Origin: Aureobasidium sp. EXF-3400 | Lineage: Eukaryota; Ascomycota; Dothideomycetes; Dothideales; Saccotheciaceae | Assembly: GCA_024195585.1 (NCBI GenBank) | Contig: SWBL01000138.1 | Span: 1-64,000 of the forward strand | Length of the DNA: 64,000 nucleotides | Reading direction: 5' to 3' | In this document: piece by piece, positions 11,466-20,825 of the stretch | Layout: each line of letters opens with the position of its first letter | Numbering within the stretch: the stretch's first letter is position 1 | The notes under the pieces: model-generated | Told to the model about the DNA's origin: nothing | Seen by the model: only the letters and a program-made list of their open reading frames with translations | The model's database searches: none | Translations under genes and position numbers: made by a program

Positions 11466-11534
11466 TGTTGAGGTGGAGGAAGACTTGGATGTGAAGTTTG
11501 ATGGATGATCGTCAAGTCAAGGGTATCGACTGGG

Positions 11535-11542
11535 TATATATA
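11535..11542 (-). promoter_or_regulatory. TATA-like element of the C2H2 gene
   Basis: TATATATA 70 bp upstream of the start codon at 11465. Position and sequence fit a core promoter element. This is inference from sequence alone. Confidence 0.4.
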
Positions 11543-13630
11543 CACGGGGTGCGAAGGATGCTACGGTGAAGGGAAACCATAGTGGGGGCTGGCATGGCTC
11601 ATATGGATGTCCGGGAGCGAGAGCTGTCCCGAAGAACCGACCTACCTGTGGAAGGCTGCGTTTCAACTGCAAGGAACATTACCATGACGGTCAAGCACGA
11701 ACCCCTCCATGCTGATTCGCGCGTACTGCAATGCATGGAAGGATGGATAACCTCCGGTGTAAGCAAGCAAAGCCGCAACAGCCCTACGAGACTTAGCTAG
11801 ATGGACACACACATGATGCGCGGGCCGTTATTAAACTGACCGGACGGATCGCATGGCGTTCAAAAACACGAGCCAGCGATTGACCAGGGTCTGAGGAAAA
11901 TGACTCGGGGATGAGTTAGTTCCAAACTCTTGAGTTCGCAGACACCTGCATGACAGAGCAAAGGCGCTTTTGACGCGCAACGCTGTCCCAGACTGCTCAT
12001 GAACCCCACTACGGTCTGTGAACGAAGTCGTCTCCGGCAAGGACATTTTCTGGAAGAGAGCCAGTGCTCACCCGGACCCAGTTCGTTGGGCGTCATTGTG
12101 AGCTTGGTAATCTTGCAGGTAAACAAGAATGGCGGTCTAAGAATAACACACAGCCTCTCGAAATGGGGGGCACAGTCGCTTGGAGTTGATCAGATACGAA
12201 AGCTGGCATGCACAGCTCACACATTGTTGCAGGCGCCACAAATTGGTAGATACATGGAAGGATTCGTCGATGGAGCTGCAGATTTCTAGGCTGTGTCAGC
12301 ATTGCACCTCTTGCTGCATCCGGTAGGAGATAAGAAGGACGGTGCATAGTGTCAGTTTAGCAAGCATGGAACACTTTCGAGTACCGGACGTTTGGTGCTG
12401 GTTTCGTCCCGAGGTTGGTCATCCGCCCACCAGGACATTAAGGACAGGATGATGACGCGCAAAAGCTTCCATGAGCCTTCGATTTGTTCCATGATGGCGT
12501 GCTAAAACAGACGCTCGTTGATCCTCGCGTTCCTGCTCGGGAAATGAGATGGTTCCTGCCAAGAATCCCAGGCTTCAGCCTTACCCCGTGCTCTATTCGA
12601 CTACAATCAAGGAAAGTCCTCTTGTTTGACGCCATCACTTTCCTTGACCGCTCATCGAGACGGAGCGTGCAGATCCAGCAATCGATCTTCGCAATCGAGT
12701 ACTGTATCCCAGACATCAAAGCCCTCGATCAGATGTCGTAGCCTCATCTATATCGTGAGATGCTGCAATCATCTGTATATGGCAGAGCTGGGGACATGCT
12801 CTCAATCTGGCAGATACCATATTGATCTTCGTCGTGTCTTGCGGAAGAGTTGCAAGCGGTCTCGGAGGGTCAGCATGACTTTCCATGGAGCAAGTAAGCC
12901 ACGTTTGCTGTCATTTCCAGTCCATCACAGTCACCCGCACAGTCTACCGCTTCCGAAATTTGACACGATGTCACACTCCCAAGCCGAAGGAGGTTGACTC
13001 GATGAGCTTTAACCGCTTTCACGGAAAACTTTGCTGTCCAGTAGGTCCGTTCATGGGCCTGGTTCGCGCTTAGCTCGTTCTCGCTCTGATCTTTACGACA
13101 TCTCGCGGCAACGCCGAACGATTTACGAGCTATCGAGATCGCAGTCATTTTCAAGCACAGAGCCATGTCCAGAAGAAGCCGAGGAGATGGTGACTTCCCG
13201 TCGAGTTGCTCTGTTTACCGGCAGTGTTGTTTGTTTTCACGATTACGTATGTGATGGGCTCAAAACGAGAGAACAGCACACTTTCTCCGAGCTATCCAAC
13301 ACATCATGCTCTGGCATTACTCTACCTGAGGCCTCCACGTCCCCGTGTCTGTATAATTGCTGTGTTACTGCAAGATTCAGCTCCGGCGGCGAGTATCAAC
13401 GCCGGAGCCAAATAGATTGGACTCTATCCACCGATCCCACCCGACATATCTTGAGGACAGTCTACATCATATTGTGTCTGTCGCTATGTCTTTGAGTACT
13501 AGATAGTAAGTAAGCTACTTTAAACTCCTAGCCGTAGCCTTAACATTGATAGGTGTTGGCAGTTTCATACTCACAGCAAACAACACCTGTATCCATTCAT
13601 GTGTTGTCCCATATTCGCCTCTCCGTCCTT

Positions 13631-13720
13631 CCCGTGTGCTAGAGTATGCAACGCTTGTAGCTATGAAAATGCACAATACTATCAGAAAACAAGACAATGT
13701 CCACTGAGCAGCGACAAAAC
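13631..13720 (-). repeat. Decayed repeat, copy A (inverted)
   Basis: Read on the minus strand, this segment aligns to copy C at 14137-14226 over about 90 nt. The core ATTGTGCATTTTCATAG (13677-13661) differs from copy C by one transition. Many other differences between A and C are also transitions. It abuts copy B head to head at 13720. Confidence 0.6.
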
Positions 13721-13806
13721 ATCGACTCTCTGTGGATGTGTCTTCAGTTCCGAAAAAGATTGTGCATTTTTACAGCGTATACTTTGCACTCTGCATAGTC
13801 GGAGTA
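13720..13806 (+). repeat. Decayed repeat, copy B
   Basis: Plus-oriented, with the core ATTGTGCATTTTTACAG at 13759-13775. It is similar to copy C and, inverted, to copy A, with which it forms a near-spacerless imperfect palindrome. Confidence 0.5.
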
Positions 13807-14136
13807 CGATGCAAGTTACAAACTCAGACACATAGGGGTGTCCCGGTATCTTCTATCGGTCTTGGCTCGTCACGATAACATCGGCGCACTCGTGGACCTC
13901 CTATATAAATTTCTGTCTGTGACTTTGACTGACCCTTATCGTCATCCAGCCCGTGTTTACGCGTGCTCGCGTTGCTCTTGGATAGCATCGTCAACAGTCT
14001 TTGTCAGCTCAGAGACTTTCAAGTAAGTCATTTCTTCGTTTCTTGCATCCCCATCCCCAACACACCTACAAGCAAAATGTACACTATAAAAAGACACAAA
14101 TGTTATAGGAGAAGAGACATGTACCTTGAGAGGCGA

Positions 14137-14226
14137 TAAGTTGTCGCTTCTCAGTGGATATCTTCCTGTTCCTGATAATATTGTGCATTTTTATAGTTAT
14201 AGGTGTTATATTTTGAGTACACGGGG
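14137..14226 (+). repeat. Decayed repeat, copy C
   Basis: Plus-oriented, with the core ATTGTGCATTTTTATAG at 14180-14196. It is the most T-rich copy: where copies A or B have C, this copy has T at the core differences. That is compatible with repeat-induced point mutation. Confidence 0.6.
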
Positions 14227-14914
14227 TGGTATAACTACACTCCCGCAGTGCCTGACGGCTCGACATCGCTGTCATTACATTGTTCTACCTTCACCCTGGA
14301 CTGTTAATTTGAACCTATGTGTCGCCTTCTTTTTGGACATGGGTTTCTCAGCTTATGTTCCGACATGTATAGCGCACCTTTGTCTGCCTAATCCGAACCT
14401 GTAACACTGCTCAACCTAGTTGTGTCTGCATTACTTCCCTATCAAAGGGTATGTCTCGATCCCGGCTGTTGAACGCGAGTGACGGCACAGCGCGAGGAAG
14501 CCACGGAGCAATGTTCGGTGAAAGAAAGGCCTACACGCACAAGGGGCATTCGTCTTCCCACTCGCTGCACCTCTTGCATTCTTCTACCTTCCTTCTACTC
14601 TACCTATTTCTTCACCATCTCTTCTACATCTTCTCTTGCCTCCTTAACGTCCTGTCTTCAGTCGAGCATCTCACTTACGCCACTACACAGCATAATTCAC
14701 TACCCACTTGAGTGCGTCAGGCAATACTCAACTCTCCCACTAAACAATCAGGGCTGGTTACCAAATATCGAAGAGGCAAAGCCATACAGGCCAGGTCAGT
14801 AGCTCACACCAAGCATTCACAGATCTCTGGTCAAACTGATAGTGATTATAATTGTCAGAAGTCAAATCGCTGCGTTCACTTCTCAAAACCGAACCTTGAT
14901 ACAAATTCGATACC

Positions 14915-15760
14915 ATGTCACGTCCTACTCCTGAACGCCGCAAGTTCGAAGAGCTTCACCCAAGAGACAGAAATGTCAAGACCAACCGCAAGACCCGCAT
15001 CGAAGCCAATTGGGGCTGTGAAGTCCAGGACTGCATTCCCAAGAAGATCCGCCCTCGTGTCGAGCTGAAGAAAGGAGCCAAGATTCGCGTCGGAGATCTT
15101 GGTAGCTCTGAGGAGATTTGGTGGAACTGGAGCGTTGAGCTTTTGCGCGGCCTCGAAGAGCTGTCGACCATGATGGCAGGCAAACTGCAAGTTGCCCAGG
15201 AGCTCATGATTCACGAGGTCCAGAAGCGTCAGGTCGACTCCAAGAACCCTCAGAGAAGGGTGGCTGAACTTCTGCTTGGTGATATTCAGCGCCTTGTCGA
15301 CAACGTCAAGCGTCACCAGGCTGATGAGGCCGCCAAGGGTAACCAGGAGCAAGACGTCAACATGACAACCCTCGAGGAGCACGATCATGAGCCCGGTCCC
15401 AGTGTCAACGAACAGGAGGGACAAGCTCAGGCTCAGACCCCTGAGGACACTGAGGATAGTCTCTCCCCTAGCAACATGACCTCGCCTACCCCTGCTTCTG
15501 CCCAAGCTCACAACGGCACTCACCAGACCAACGGCACCTCCAACATCAAATCACCCAGCTCGTTTGACACCCCTACTCGTCCCGCCGGAGCACGCATGGT
15601 CCAGAGCACCAAGCACCTCAACGAGAGCCTGCAGGTCGATGTCGCGGAGATGCGCGCTCGTGTCGTGCGCCTCCGTGGCCAGGCCATGCGCCTTGAGGCC
15701 GAAGCTCTCCAACTCGAAACTGTAGCTGCCGTTGCCAGAAAGGCACTCAACAAGTCATGA
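14915..15760 (+). CDS. Hypothetical protein with C-terminal coiled coil
   Basis: Intronless frame of 281 residues with good coding bias (C-ending codons). I do not recognise a family. Residues 1-60 are basic (RRKFEELHPRDRNVKTNRKT). A compact block follows with EEIWWNWSVELLRGLEEL and a helix-rich stretch to about residue 140. Residues 145-225 are a low-complexity acidic/Ser/Pro/Gln linker. The last 55 residues (from about SLQVDVAEMRARVVRLRGQ) have heptad-like Leu/Val/Met spacing and should form a coiled coil. There is no signal peptide or membrane segment. A CT-rich leader lies upstream at 14550-14680. It could be a lineage-restricted nuclear or cytoskeletal protein, but no function can be assigned. 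Confidence 0.75.
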   Translation: MSRPTPERRKFEELHPRDRNVKTNRKTRIEANWGCEVQDCIPKKIRPRVELKKGAKIRVGDLGSSEEIWWNWSVELLRGLEELSTMMAGKLQVAQELMIHEVQKRQVDSKNPQRRVAELLLGDIQRLVDNVKRHQADEAAKGNQEQDVNMTTLEEHDHEPGPSVNEQEGQAQAQTPEDTEDSLSPSNMTSPTPASAQAHNGTHQTNGTSNIKSPSSFDTPTRPAGARMVQSTKHLNESLQVDVAEMRARVVRLRGQAMRLEAEALQLETVAAVARKALNKS

Positions 15761-17042
15761 AAGACGAGAAAGGATGTGAACATGGCTTGCGAGTTTGCTT
15801 TACTCTGTCTTCGACGTCAAGAGTGCTGGGGAGGTACAAGCATACATCCCAGGCACCAAGGTACGTTTCGACAGTGTTTGACGCTGCAGCTTCAAAATTG
15901 GGGACTCGAGGAAGCAAACAACTGTTGTGTTTTTGAGACATGGGCACTATCATAATTCAGGAGAGAGGATGAATAGGAAGACACACGACGATGACTGTGA
16001 AGCCCACACAGATATCAAGTTGACTCACCCAATTGAATAACAAGATGCATATTTGACATTCCTCGCTTCACCTCTTTCATCGTTACTGTCGCGTGTGACC
16101 CAGCGCAGAATTTCATGACGGATGATTAAACAAAATTAACCTTTCAAGGGTCCAAAGCATTAAACAAAAGTTTGGCCAGATGCAACGTGCTCTTTGACAG
16201 TTGATGGGGACCAGGAGGCCTGATCCATCAAAGACTCGGTCGGCATACAATGGCACAAAGGGCTATACCGAGGTCAGAAGCCCTCGGCGGATAGCTGCAT
16301 CCGTCCGCGGCATGTTTGTGGAGTTGTGATGGTAAACAAATTTACTTGACGATGAAGGTTGACCAACGGTCAGCTTGGCGTGGAGGATCAGTCGGGAAGA
16401 GGGCCGGGAAGAACAGGCGGAGAGAGTCAGGTTGAAACACGACAGAGCGGTATAGCAATGAAGCGATATACGAGGATGTGGATGTGCAGAGTTTCGGGTG
16501 TAACAGCGATATTGTATGGCGTAGGGCTATCAGTGGCTGAGCAGGCGTGGATAGATTGGGCCACGACTCAAGGTCAGCAACAGCTCGTGCAGACACACAT
16601 CAAGGCGCAGCAAGACAATATATGGATGGATGCTAAGATGCAGTAGACAAAAAGGCAGACTGGACAAGTCAACTAGGCAGAGAAAAGGGACAAGCGGTGC
16701 TGGAATGACCGTGAGAGTACTCGTAGATAGCGTGGTGGCAGCAATTGGCGAGTTTAGCGCCAGGGCGGAAGTTTGACATTTTGTGGATGCAGCAGGAATC
16801 AGGAGTCTGAGCGTGGGTGCAGCAACGTCTCGAGGGCTGCTTTGTTCGACCTTCTTTCTTCCCGACACCCAACCCATCGTCGCTTCTGTCCTTTTCTTCT
16901 CTTTTGGCTTGTCTGCGCACGGTAGCCGCGTCCAGAACAAAGCTACGACCGGAGGCCTTTGAGGACAGCAGGAACTGCAGGTTCTCCGTCAGTTAATATT
17001 TCTTATTAGCCACTACCACATTCCTTTCCACAAAATTTCACC
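15761..17042. other. Intergenic region upstream of VTS1
   Basis: About 1.3 kb containing the orphan gene's 3' region and the VTS1 promoter. Overlapping open frames at 16342-16940 exist on both strands, but none has a motif or a clear bias. No gene is supported. Confidence 0.4.
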
Positions 17043-18958
17043 ATGTCGTCGTCCTCGCACAGCATCGGCAACCGCAACAGCACGCCCGATGCTTCGAGCT
17101 CCACCCTGCGCCCGCCCTCCTCTCGCGGCATGAACCCTGGCCACCACCTGCGCGCCTCGGCCGACATGGGCGCCTTCTCCACCTCGTCCCCTCTGGCATC
17201 ACGCGGCATCCGACCCGCCAGCGAGGTCTATTTCAGCGGTGTTGGTCTCGGGAGCCAGGACGATGCTGCTGAAAAGGCCGCTCAGCAATGGATCGCCGAC
17301 ATCGACCAGTACGAGACAACCCTCGAGGACATGGCTGCCGCTACGCTGGATCAAGATTTCAAGGATGAGCTCAGCGCTATCGAGCAATGGTTCCGCGTGC
17401 TCAGCGAGCCCGAGCGCACCGCCGCCCTCTACGCCTTGCTGCAGCAGACGACCCAGGTGCAGATTCGCTTCTTCATCCAAGTCCTGCAGCAGATGGCCAA
17501 GAGCCACCCCATGTCGGGTGTTCTGTCTCCTGCCAACTTTGGCGAGAAGGGTATGTTTGCGACCCCATGCATCATTGTGCCCCTGGCTAACCTATCACCA
17601 TGTACTAGACCCCATGTCCACCCGCCTGAACGATGCCATGAGCAGACTCAACATCGAAGGCACGAGATCATCCTTCGGTTTTGGTGCTAAGCCCCCACCA
17701 TCCCCAGGGGCTAAGCGCAACTCCGGCCTCGACCCCAGCACCATCAACTCGCTCTTCCCTGATGCTGCCGCCGCCATCGCAAAGCAAAAGGCCGACTTCA
17801 AGGAACACACTGGCAGCACGCCCACCTCTAGCCGTGTCGGCGACCGCTCCTCTCTCCTCTTCGACGACAAGAAAGATGCCCCCGTGCCACTCTCTCCCTC
17901 GCCTTGGAACAACAGCCGTAATGAGAACCAGCCTCCCATCACTAGACCCCGCTCGTCCCAGGGTCAACAACCCATGGGCCAGTTCAGCCAGCCTCTGCGC
18001 TCGCCTCGCCCCTTCCAATTGTCCAGTGACACCAACCTGCAAAACACTACCGTTTCTGCACCCAATCAGGACCCTGCTATGAACATTCTCTCGCCTTACA
18101 ACCCCAACAACAGCTGGGCCTCGATGGTCAACACCCCCATGCTTCCCAACTTCAACACACAGCAGCAGAGTGCCGCACACGCCGACATGGTTGCTAATGC
18201 TACTGCCATGAAGCTGGCTGCTCTCTCTACTGTCAACAACCGCATCCAGCTTGACGACGTCAAGAAGTTCCGCCGCGCACGCTCCAACGAGGGTCAGCCT
18301 CAATACCCGCAACAGCAACAACAAAACATGAACATCCTTATGACCAACGAACTCGGTCAGGTCCTGACTCCTCAACAGGCTGCTGCTCTGCAAGCCCAGC
18401 AGCTCGCTGCTCTCCAGCAGGGTGGCCGTTCTCGTCCAAGCTCTCCCGGTATTGCCATCTCCGGTCCTCCTGGTTCTAACATGAGCCATCTTCCCATGAC
18501 TCAAAACAACGGTTTCCTTTCTACGTATGATGCTGGTTTACTGAATGCAAACATGGGTGCACTCAACATGGGCAACTTCGGCATGGGCGGTCACGAAGGT
18601 TATCTTTCCGACCATTCTGAAGCTCGTGGCAGATCACCTCGTGGTAGACGCGGCAGCTCCAAGCCCCCAGAGGACCCAACCGATCTTCAGCTCTTAAGCG
18701 ACATTCCCAGTTGGCTGCGTAGTTTGAGACTGCACAAGTACACAGATCAACTCAAAGATATGCGCTGGCAAGATCTCGTTCAGCTTGATGACGATGCTCT
18801 CGACAAGAAGGGTGTGAACGCGCTCGGTGCCAGACGAAAGCTCCTCAAGGTAAGAACATGAGTGTTCAAAAGCATCTTCACCGTTCATATAAAATTGACT
18901 AATTTTTTCTTAGGTCTTTGAGACAGTCAGAGAAGCCCAAGCTGAAGGCAAGTTGTAG
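17043..18958 (+). CDS. VTS1: SAM-domain RNA-binding protein Vts1 (Smaug family)
   Basis: Binds Smaug-recognition hairpins in mRNA and recruits Ccr4-Not for decay, by homology. Exons 17043-17550, 17609-18849 and 18914-18958 encode 597 residues. The N-terminal conserved helical region contains [21 protein letters not shown] and [21 protein letters not shown], typical of fungal Vts1. The middle is long, Ser/Pro/Gln-rich and probably disordered. The SAM domain occupies roughly 528-592: [51 protein letters not shown]. It is completed only by the last 45-nt exon, so the 64-nt final intron (GTAAGA donor, TTAG acceptor) is needed for the C-terminal helix. Cytoplasmic. Strong identification. Confidence 0.95.
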
Positions 18959-19458
18959 ACGACTCATCCCGAAAACTAGCGCTCACCCGATTTCTAATCA
19001 TCACCATGGCAATGCCATCATGCCTTTTTGCGCGCCGCGCCAGATGTAAGAGCCTCTGTCGGAGGGGCTATTCAGGAAGGTTCTTTGTTTTTTTCAGATC
19101 CACACTCAAAAATGCGTACCAGAATACTCGCCATCTCATCATAGGCGCCTAATAATGCAAAAATCAAACGAATCACGTTTCAGAAACGCCCATTGTCTAC
19201 TCTCCTATCCAACCACTCTCTACCTTTGTACGAAAGACGAAGGTCAATAGAACTTGCTTTGTTCGACCAAGTACTCCATTGTTGCTATCATGTCTTGCTT
19301 TTATTGACTCGAGCAGTCCAGCTGTTTCTCTTTGTTTCAGGCTTTCGGCTATTGTTCTTCGTTCAAGATTGCCTTTATCTATTTATCCTAAGCAATCACC
19401 ATCATATTCAGGATCTTTAGAAAACCCACAACATCAACAAAACTAACAATTTACTATC
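18959..19458. other. Intergenic region, VTS1 3' end and GH16 promoter
   Basis: 500 bp with pyrimidine-rich tracts near 19230-19350. There is no supported gene. It probably contains the VTS1 terminator and the GH16 gene promoter. Confidence 0.4.
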
Positions 19459-20484
19459 ATGCCTTTCATCAAACTTTCCATTGCAGCTCTGACTGCGACC
19501 GCAACTGCATATCAACTGGTTGAGCAGCACAGCGGTTCCAGTTTCTTCGATGGCTTTGACTTCTTTGCAGATGCTGACCCAACACACGGCTCTGTAAACT
19601 ACACCTCAAGATTGATTGCTGCACCTGCGAAAATGATTGGTGTTGTACTCAATGACGATGGTTCCGCTCCCTCTGCTTATATTGGCGTTGATTCTACAAC
19701 AGTCACTGCTAATCGCCCCTCTATTCGTCTCACTAGAAAACAGTCGTATAATCACGCTCTTGTGCTCGCTGATATTAAGCACATGCCGAGTGGTTGTGGT
19801 GTTTGGCCGGCTCTCTGGATGACTGGCCCCAACTGGCCTTCAAATGGAGAAATAGACATTGTGGAGCAGGTCAATGGTCACGACTACAACACAGCAACGA
19901 TCCACAGTTTTGCCAATTGTACAATTACTGGCACAAGCAGCGGTCAATCTGACCTCTTCTCTGGCACTCTCATGACACCTGACTGCGACGTCAACTCTCC
20001 AACTCAGAGCAAGAACGCTGGGTGCGGTATTCGCGCCCCTTCAAATGAGACCTTCACAATTGGCAATGAGAGTTGTGTTCACTCTACTGCTGGCGATGCC
20101 TTCAACGCTCAGAAAGGTGGTGTTTACGCTATGCTCTGGACGTCTGCTGGGGTCAGCATCTACTTCTTCCCTCGCGACTACATTCCAAACGACATAAAGG
20201 CAAACACTCCTGACCCCTCAACTTGGACCTCCAAACCTCAAGCTGTTTTCTCTGGCAATGGCTGTAACTTTGACAGTCATCTCAAGGACCTTCAACTCGT
20301 CATCAATACCGACTTCTGTGGAGACTGGGCCGGCGAAACATGGGAAGCCGATGGTTGTGCTGCTAAGACTGGCGTGGCCACCTGCGCTGAATATGTTCAA
20401 AACAACCCCAAAGCCTTTGAGACTGCGTATTGGCTCTTCAACAGCATTTCGATCTTTTCGAATGAGACTGTGACGGGCAATTAA
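19459..20484 (+). CDS. Secreted GH16 endo-1,3(4)-beta-glucanase
   Basis: Single-exon gene for a 341-residue secreted glycoside hydrolase of family 16. The first 18 residues (MPFIKLSIAALTATATAY) form a signal peptide. The catalytic motif GEIDIVE is complete: Glu131 (nucleophile), Asp133 and Glu136 (acid/base). Other GH16 marks are WPALWM just before it, and the Cys-rich end (GDWAGETWEADGC and TGVATCAEYVQNNP), shared by fungal mixed-linkage or laminarin-type glucanases. Several NxT/NxS sites (NYT, NCT, NET) suggest N-glycosylation. There is no GPI-like hydrophobic tail, so it is probably released or wall-associated. It hydrolyses beta-1,3 or beta-1,3-1,4 glucans in cell-wall turnover or nutrition; the exact specificity cannot be read from sequence. 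Confidence 0.93.
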   Translation: MPFIKLSIAALTATATAYQLVEQHSGSSFFDGFDFFADADPTHGSVNYTSRLIAAPAKMIGVVLNDDGSAPSAYIGVDSTTVTANRPSIRLTRKQSYNHALVLADIKHMPSGCGVWPALWMTGPNWPSNGEIDIVEQVNGHDYNTATIHSFANCTITGTSSGQSDLFSGTLMTPDCDVNSPTQSKNAGCGIRAPSNETFTIGNESCVHSTAGDAFNAQKGGVYAMLWTSAGVSIYFFPRDYIPNDIKANTPDPSTWTSKPQAVFSGNGCNFDSHLKDLQLVINTDFCGDWAGETWEADGCAAKTGVATCAEYVQNNPKAFETAYWLFNSISIFSNETVTGN

Positions 20485-20825
20485 AAACGCTTCTGGTCTT
20501 TGACGGATGCTGGTTCATCTCAGTGCTTTTGTCTGAGTAGCATTGTATCGGAGTTGTGAATCATTTGTCTTTATCTACGTATTTGAGAATTATATCTATT
20601 TTCCATCTCACACCTACCTTTATAGTTTCCGTGCTTTCCCATGTGATCATCTTAGTGTTCTGCGAATCTTTCGTGAACCTTTTGCAGCAAAACATTGTTT
20701 CAGGTGAGAGTCGTTGTGTCCTCGTATGCAAATGTGTCAAAACTTCCGTTATTGCTATTGTGACCACTCAAGAGTGGCAATGATCATTTACAGAAAAAAA
20801 CAGCCATTCATGACTCACTCGATAC
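20485..20825. other. Convergent 3' region between GH16 and AtuA-like genes
   Basis: 341 bp between two convergent stop codons. It is AT-rich and holds both 3' untranslated regions; no further feature is visible. Confidence 0.4.

Larger units (their letters stand above)
11466..14914. other. 3.4-kb gene-free region upstream of the C2H2 gene
   Basis: No coding sequence here is supported: the open frames lack motifs, splice-supported extension and coding bias. It must carry the promoters of the C2H2 gene (left) and the orphan coiled-coil gene (right). The stretch 14550-14680 is strongly CT-rich, like a fungal core promoter or leader. A decayed inverted-repeat family occupies 13.6-14.2 kb. A TATATAAA lies at 13902-13909 with no evident gene after it. 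Confidence 0.5.

Noticed and set aside
13031..13495. 154-codon frame in the gene-free region
   Set aside because: No motif, no codon bias and no splice-supported extension; Cys/Ser-rich composition is typical of random frames here.
14479..15068. Frames upstream of and overlapping the orphan gene
   Set aside because: They cover a CT-rich leader and read the gene in the wrong frame.
15497..15523. Minus-strand frame of 201 codons opposite the orphan gene (14918-15523)
   Set aside because: It is an antisense shadow; the plus strand has the better codon bias and an ordered basic, acidic and coiled-coil layout.
17668..18504. 278-codon minus-strand frame inside VTS1
   Set aside because: It is antisense to a Ser/Pro/Gln-rich linker and has no motif.
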